A DNA stretch of 11,549 bases, from assembly GCA_028876585.1 (NCBI GenBank), contig JAGWRL010000167.1, positions 1 to 11,549 of the forward strand, read 5' to 3'. Numbering within the stretch: position 1 is the stretch's first letter; each line of letters opens with the position of its first letter. Positions 7,934 to 11,549 of the stretch are shown here, in pieces. The notes under the pieces were generated by a model that worked only from the letters and a program-made list of their open reading frames with translations, ran no database searches and was not told the origin of the DNA. The stretch comes from Pseudomonadota bacterium (lineage in GTDB: Bacteria > Pseudomonadota > Alphaproteobacteria > Rhizobiales > Beijerinckiaceae). A program made the translations under genes and the position numbers.

Positions 7934-8020
7934 CGGGGGATCGCGGAAACATCCGCTTCGGGTCGATAGCCCCCCTTGCCGCCCGCGCCGCAGCGCGCGC
8001 CCTCTGCCGGACTTCGCCCC

Positions 8021-9382
8021 CTAAATCGCCCGCGCGTGGCGCGGCTGGCTGTCGTCGCGCGCGAGATAGGCGTCGAACAAAGCCGCGATCGAGCGCAGGA
8101 ACGGCCGTCCCTTCTCGGTGACGACGATCCGGCGGCCGTCGAAATGCGCCAGTCCGTCGGCGGCGAAGCGCGCGACGCCGGCGGCCTCGTCGATCAGGCC
8201 GGCGGGATCGGCGCGATGTTTTTGCGCCACGGCGACGAGATCGACCTCCAGCGCGCACATCAACCGTTCGATCGCCTCGCGCCGCATCCGGTCCTCGCCG
8301 CGCAGCGCGATGCCGCGCACGGTGGCGAGGCCGCCGCGTTCGATCTTCATGTTATAGGCGGCCGCCGTCGGGGCGTTCTGCACATAGCCCCCGGGCAATT
8401 GGCCGATGGCGCTGGCGCCGAAGCCGAGCAAAACCGGCGCGTCGTCGGTGGTGTAGCCCTGAAAGCCGCGCCGCAACTGCTCCGAATTCGCCGCCTTGGC
8501 CATCGAATCGTCGGGCTTGGCGTAATGGTCGAGGCCGATGGCGAGATAGCCGCCCTCCTCGGTCAAAACGCGATGGATCGCCTGGCACTGCTCGAAACGC
8601 GCGAGCGCGTCGGGCAGGCTCGCGTCGGGGATGACGGCCTGATGCTTCTTCATCCACGGCACATGGGCGTAGCCGAACACGGCGACGCGGTCGGCCCCCA
8701 GTTGCAACGCCTGCCGCGCCGTGCGCGTCACGCTGTCGACGTTCTGCAACGGCAGGCCGTAGATGAGGTCGAGATTGAGCGAATGCACGCCGAGCGTCCG
8801 CGCCGCGCGCGCGCAAGCCTCGGTTTCCTCATAAGACTGGCGCCGGCCGATCGCCGCCTGCACGGCGGGGTCGAGGTCCTGCACGCCGAGGCTGATGCGG
8901 GTGACGCCCATTTCGCGCAAGGCGGCGAGGCGGTCGGCGGGCAGCCGGGTCGGGTCGAGTTCGATCGCGATTTCGGCGTCCGCGTCGAAGGCGAATAGCG
9001 CCCGCAGCCGCGCCATGATCTCGACCAGCACGTCGGCGGGCAGCATGGTCGGCGTGCCGCCGCCCCAATGCACCGCGCGCGCCCGTCCGCGCCGGCCGAT
9101 CGCCGCCGCCACCCGCTCGATTTCGCTGATGAGATGGCGCCCATAGGCGCGATGCGAACCTTCCAGCCGCACGACGCTGGTGTTGCAGCCGCAGTAGAAG
9201 CACAGCCGGTCGCAGAACGGCACGTGCAGATAGAGCGACAGCGCCGCATCGGCGGGCAATTCGGCGAGCCATTGCGCATAGACGCCGGCGTCCGTCGCGC
9301 CGGTGAAATGCGGCGCGGTGGGGTAGCTGGTGTAGCGCGGCGCCCGGCCGTCGTAGCGGGCGATGAGGTCGGCGTCTGTCAT
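8021..9382 (-). CDS. hemN: Oxygen-independent coproporphyrinogen III dehydrogenase HemN
   Basis: This radical-SAM enzyme converts coproporphyrinogen III to protoporphyrinogen IX in heme synthesis without oxygen, acting in the cytoplasm. The 453-residue product (E. coli 457) has the true HemN N-terminal motif [12 protein letters not shown], absent from HemW-type relatives. The [4Fe-4S] motif is [13 protein letters not shown] with C57, C61, C64 and the fourth HemN cysteine C66. The SAM-contacting [10 protein letters not shown] follows, and the HemN C-terminal domain is present. The ATG at 9382 places these residues closest to E. coli numbering (C62, C66, C69, C71). An in-frame TTG at 9424 has a strong GGGGGAG (9439-9433) 8 bases upstream and would add 14 residues ([14 protein letters not shown]), but it overlaps an FNR-like palindrome (9418-9431), so the start is not certain. 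The gene diverges from hisE. Low-oxygen induction is expected from family knowledge and from the box. Confidence 0.95.
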   Translation of the reverse strand: MTDADLIARYDGRAPRYTSYPTAPHFTGATDAGVYAQWLAELPADAALSLYLHVPFCDRLCFYCGCNTSVVRLEGSHRAYGRHLISEIERVAAAIGRRGRARAVHWGGGTPTMLPADVLVEIMARLRALFAFDADAEIAIELDPTRLPADRLAALREMGVTRISLGVQDLDPAVQAAIGRRQSYEETEACARAARTLGVHSLNLDLIYGLPLQNVDSVTRTARQALQLGADRVAVFGYAHVPWMKKHQAVIPDASLPDALARFEQCQAIHRVLTEEGGYLAIGLDHYAKPDDSMAKAANSEQLRRGFQGYTTDDAPVLLGFGASAIGQLPGGYVQNAPTAAAYNMKIERGGLATVRGIALRGEDRMRREAIERLMCALEVDLVAVAQKHRADPAGLIDEAAGVARFAADGLAHFDGRRIVVTEKGRPFLRSIAALFDAYLARDDSQPRHARAI

Positions 9383-9417
9383 GCCGCAAGCGTTGCCGCC
9401 GAAAACGCGCCAAAGCT

Positions 9418-9431
9418 TTGACAAGCGTCAA
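9418..9431. promoter_or_regulatory. FNR/FixK-like box between hemN and hisE
   Basis: The 14 bases form a perfect inverted repeat, TTGAC-N4-GTCAA, matching the FNR/FixK family pattern TTGA(T/C)-N4-(A/G)TCAA. hemN is a classic FNR/FixK target in alphaproteobacteria. If the box acts at -41.5, the hemN transcript would start near 9383, next to the ATG at 9382, and a plus-strand transcript would start near 9466, before hisE. A caution: the same bases read as -35 hexamers, TTGACA for hisE on the plus strand and TTGACG on the minus strand, so part of the symmetry could come from back-to-back promoters. Confidence 0.6.
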
Positions 9432-9441
9432 TCTCCCCCTA

Positions 9442-9469
9442 TTTGTCGAGACGGCGCTTGCTCGACAAA
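9442..9469. promoter_or_regulatory. Palindrome with 9-base arms upstream of hisE
   Basis: TTTGTCGAG (9442-9450) and CTCGACAAA (9461-9469) are perfect reverse complements around a 10-base centre, ending 19 bases before the hisE ATG. As DNA it would suit a dimeric regulator; as RNA at the hisE 5' end it would form a hairpin just before the start region. A possible hisE promoter (TTGACA at 9418-9423, TATTTG at 9440-9445) would have its -10 touching the left arm. I do not recognise the motif. Nine-base perfect arms are unlikely by chance in so short a spacer. Confidence 0.5.
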
Positions 9470-9488
9470 CCGCTCTGACAGCGGCAAA

Positions 9489-9833
9489 ATGAGCGGCTTG
9501 GACCGCAGGGAGCTAGGATTGTTCGCGCTCGAAAATCTCGCCGAGATCGTCGCGCGCCGCGCTGCGGCGGACGCGGCCCAGTCCTATACGCGCTCGCTCC
9601 TCGACAAGGGCGTGGCGCGCTGCGCCAAGAAATTCGGCGAGGAGGCGACCGAGGCTGTGATCGCCGCCGTCGCCGAGGACGATGCGGCGCTGACGGCGGA
9701 AGCCGCCGATGTGCTATATCATCTGCTGGTCGTGTTGCAGGCGCGCCAAATTCCGCTTGGCGACGTGATGGCGGAGTTGGAGCGGCGCACCCTGCGCAGC
9801 GGCCACGAGGAAAAGGCGTCGAGGCCCCAATGA
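9489..9833 (+). CDS. hisE: Phosphoribosyl-ATP pyrophosphatase HisE
   Basis: HisE hydrolyses phosphoribosyl-ATP to phosphoribosyl-AMP and pyrophosphate, the second step of histidine synthesis. The 114-residue product is an all-alpha NTP pyrophosphatase: [15 protein letters not shown] carries the metal-binding E51, E52 and E55, and [13 protein letters not shown] carries E71 and D74. The length is close to the normal stand-alone HisE (about 105-110), and no HisI domain is fused. The ATG at 9489 is chosen because translation then begins just before the first helix ([16 protein letters not shown]); the frame stays open upstream into the hemN promoter. The ribosome site is weak. The stop overlaps the coaA start in ATGA, so the two are translationally coupled. 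No other his gene is in the window: the gene upstream is hemN, not hisF. Confidence 0.95.
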   Translation: MSGLDRRELGLFALENLAEIVARRAAADAAQSYTRSLLDKGVARCAKKFGEEATEAVIAAVAEDDAALTAEAADVLYHLLVVLQARQIPLGDVMAELERRTLRSGHEEKASRPQ

Positions 9834-10798
9834 ACGCGCCCGTTCCCGCCATCGGCGCGCTCGCGCCCGGCTCGCCGTTCCACCATTTCACGCGCGACGA
9901 ATGGGCGCAGTTGCGCGCCGACACGCCGCTGACGCTGACCATCGACGACGTGCGCAAGCTGCAATCCAACCACGACCCGATCGACCTCGACGAGGTGATC
10001 GCGGTCTATCTGCCGCTGTCGCGGCTGCTGGCGCTCTATGTCGCGGCGACGCAGGGGCTGTTCAAGGCGACGCAGCGCTTTCTCGGCGCCGACGACGGCA
10101 AGGTGCCCTATATCATCGGCGTCGCCGGCTCGGTGGCGGTCGGCAAATCGACCACCGCCCGCGTGCTGCAGGCCCTGTTGTCGCGCTGGCCCAACACGCC
10201 GAAGGTGCAGCTCGTCACCACGGACGGCTTCCTGCATCCCAACGCCAAGCTGATCGCCGACGGCATCATGGACCGCAAGGGCTTTCCCGAGAGCTACGAC
10301 GGCATGGCGGTGATCAACTTCCTCGCCGCGGTCAAGGCGGGCGAGCGCAACGTGAAGGCGCCCGTCTACAGCCATCTCGTCTACGACGTCGTGCCGGGCG
10401 AATCGATCGTCGTCGACCGGCCCGACATTCTCATCGTCGAGGGCCTCAACGTGCTGATCCCGAACCGGCTGACGCGCGAGGGGCGCGCGGCGCCGTTCGT
10501 CTCCGATTTCTTCGATTTCTCCGTGTTCCTCGACGCCAGCGAGGAGCTGTTGGAGAAATGGTACGTCGAGCGCTTCATGCGGCTGCGCGACACCGCGTTC
10601 CGCGATCCGCGCAGCTTCTTCAAGAAATTCGCCGAACTCGACGACGCGACCGCCGAGGCGACGGCGCGTGACATCTGGCGGCGCATCAATCTGGTCAATC
10701 TGCGCGAAAATATCCTGCCGACGCGGCCGCGCGCGAGTCTGTGTCTCATCAAGGGCGCGAGCCATCGCATCGAGCAGGTGGCGCTGCGGAAATTGTGA
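9830..10798 (+). CDS. coaA: Type I pantothenate kinase CoaA
   Basis: CoaA phosphorylates pantothenate with ATP, the first and usually rate-setting step of coenzyme A synthesis; type I enzymes are normally inhibited by CoA. The 322-residue product matches the family (E. coli 316). The P-loop is [12 protein letters not shown] (97-108) with K106. The catalytic region [10 protein letters not shown] has D132, and [10 protein letters not shown], the pantothenate-side segment with [10 protein letters not shown], and IVEGLNVL follow in the usual order. The C-terminal [20 protein letters not shown] and [17 protein letters not shown] segments complete the fold. The ATG lies within the hisE stop (ATGA). 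The hisE-coaA order is a known linkage in alphaproteobacteria. Coupling histidine and CoA genes probably reflects shared growth-linked expression rather than shared chemistry. The gene is intact. Confidence 0.97.
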   Translation: MNAPVPAIGALAPGSPFHHFTRDEWAQLRADTPLTLTIDDVRKLQSNHDPIDLDEVIAVYLPLSRLLALYVAATQGLFKATQRFLGADDGKVPYIIGVAGSVAVGKSTTARVLQALLSRWPNTPKVQLVTTDGFLHPNAKLIADGIMDRKGFPESYDGMAVINFLAAVKAGERNVKAPVYSHLVYDVVPGESIVVDRPDILIVEGLNVLIPNRLTREGRAAPFVSDFFDFSVFLDASEELLEKWYVERFMRLRDTAFRDPRSFFKKFAELDDATAEATARDIWRRINLVNLRENILPTRPRASLCLIKGASHRIEQVALRKL

Positions 10799-10830
10799 TA
10801 GAGCCGCTATCCTCTGGAGCTGGGCTCGCC

Positions 10831-11549
10831 ATGCTGCGCCGTTTCGCCGTGCTGACCGCCCTGCTGCTCGCCGGCCCCGCCTTGGCCGAGGATTGCGGCG
10901 GCGTCGACCTTTCCGCCGATCCCGCGATCAAGCCGGACTGGAGCGCGCACGCCGAGGAAATGATCAACGGCGACGGGCTGTTGTGGCGCATCGACAAGCC
11001 GGGCCTCGCGCCGTCCTATCTCTATGGCACGATGCATTCCACGCAAGCCGGCCCGATGCGGCTCGCGGCCGAGGCCGCGCCCTATGCGGAAAAGGCGCGC
11101 GTGGTGGCGACCGAACTCGGCGCCTTCGACGCCAGCCAGAAGATCGAGGTCGGCTCGAAAATGCTGCGCGCGGCGATGTCGCCCGACGCCGACAGTTTTG
11201 CCGGCCTGATCGAGGGCGGGGACGCGAGCGCGGTCGAGGCGATGCTGGCGGCCAAGGGCACGACCCCGGAAATGGCGCATCATCTCAAGCTGTGGATGCT
11301 GGCGGTGACCGCCTCGCTGCCGAAATGCGAGATCGACGGCCAGGTGAAGGGCCTGCCGGAGGTCGACGAATCGTTCGCCCGCATCGCCGAGGCGCATCAC
11401 ATCCCGATCGTCGGGCTGGAATCGGTCGACGAACAACTCAAGGTGATCGGCTCGATCTCGCCGGCGCTGGCGGCCAGCCAGTTGCGGACGATGGCGCACG
11501 GCGGCGCCTATGCCGACGGCGGTTATGCGACGCTGCTGTCGCTCTATCA
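10831..11549 (+). CDS. TraB/GumN-family secreted protein (cut by the window end)
   Basis: The first 239 codons are present. A clear signal peptide, MLRRFAVLTALLLAGPALA, has a likely cut after A19, so the protein is exported. The mature part carries the family's hallmark LYGTMHST (64-71, with G66 and H69), then VVATELGAFD with E95 and IVGLESVDEQL (193-203), in the order seen in TraB/PrgY/GumN proteins. Related folds are thought to be metal-dependent hydrolases or proteases, but bacterial GumN-like proteins lack a firm function. Two cysteines (C22 and C166) could form a disulfide in the periplasm. The usual length is about 300-350 residues, so roughly the last quarter is missing. The ATG at 10831 follows the coaA stop by 32 bases, with GGAG about 11 bases upstream and no terminator between, so cotranscription with hisE-coaA is possible. 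Confidence 0.85.
   Translation, partial: MLRRFAVLTALLLAGPALAEDCGGVDLSADPAIKPDWSAHAEEMINGDGLLWRIDKPGLAPSYLYGTMHSTQAGPMRLAAEAAPYAEKARVVATELGAFDASQKIEVGSKMLRAAMSPDADSFAGLIEGGDASAVEAMLAAKGTTPEMAHHLKLWMLAVTASLPKCEIDGQVKGLPEVDESFARIAEAHHIPIVGLESVDEQLKVIGSISPALAASQLRTMAHGGAYADGGYATLLSLY

Larger units (their letters stand above)
7616..8020. other. Intergenic region between hemN and ohr (405 bases), with no supported gene
   Basis: From the ohr side this stretch holds the ohr ribosome site and leader, the AT-rich palindrome at 7665-7690, an unassigned segment to about 7775, and two inverted REP-like hairpins (7776-7818 and 7895-7933). A smaller GCGCCA/TGGCGC hairpin (7840-7856) lies between the two. 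Near the hemN end is a bulged stem in which GGGGG-ATCG at 7935-7943 pairs with CGAT and CCCCC at 7964-7974. Open frames crossing the region are arginine- and proline-rich and resemble no protein family. The hairpins may help end hemN transcription, but none is followed by a T-run on the hemN strand, so no intrinsic terminator is called. Confidence 0.7.

Overview
The window is GC-rich (clearly above 60 percent by eye), densely packed and made mostly of chromosomal housekeeping genes. It has the look of an alphaproteobacterium, probably of the order Hyphomicrobiales (Rhizobiales). The pointers are codon use, the hisE-coaA gene pair typical of that group, an anaerobic-type hemN with an FNR/FixK-like box, and abundant-type palindromic repeats. 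The genus cannot be fixed from the sequence alone.

Layout. Positions 1-138 (minus) hold the N-terminal half of an ArsR-family repressor, cut by the window edge, with a compact promoter/operator at 145-172. Diverging from it is ligA (231-2312), the NAD-dependent DNA ligase. It is followed on the same strand by a GNAT acetyltransferase (2404-2889), a RimK-like ATP-grasp ligase with an RLAN-type N-terminal domain (3041-4501) and a small MAPEG-family membrane protein (4553-4930). A MarR-family regulator (4938-5393, minus) converges on the MAPEG gene and diverges from an AMP-forming acyl-CoA ligase of the DmdB/AlkK type (5531-7159). That gene converges on ohr (7184-7615, minus), an organic hydroperoxide reductase.

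The only long gene-free stretch is 7616-8020. It holds the ohr promoter/operator candidate and a pair of inverted REP-like hairpins. Then come hemN (8021-9382, minus; oxygen-independent coproporphyrinogen III dehydrogenase), a palindrome-rich divergent promoter region (9383-9488), and the plus-strand run hisE (9489-9833), coaA (9830-10798, ATGA overlap with hisE) and a secreted TraB/GumN-family protein (10831 onward, cut by the window end).

How the parts fit. Most genes are core metabolism: DNA joining, histidine, CoA, heme and fatty-acid activation. The least understood unit is the GNAT plus RLAN/ATP-grasp pair, a predicted amide- or peptide-forming system whose product is unknown. Here it lacks the C39-like peptidase domain that I recall as a usual fusion partner. 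The best regulatory signals are an operator filling the spacer of a near-consensus promoter before the ArsR gene, palindromes at the MarR/acyl-CoA ligase junction and upstream of ohr, and an FNR-like box plus a 9-bp-arm palindrome between hemN and hisE. No transposase, phage gene, CRISPR array, tRNA or rRNA was seen. Nothing in the window amounts to a clearly new system; the RLAN ligase pair and the repeat/operator structures are the items most worth following.
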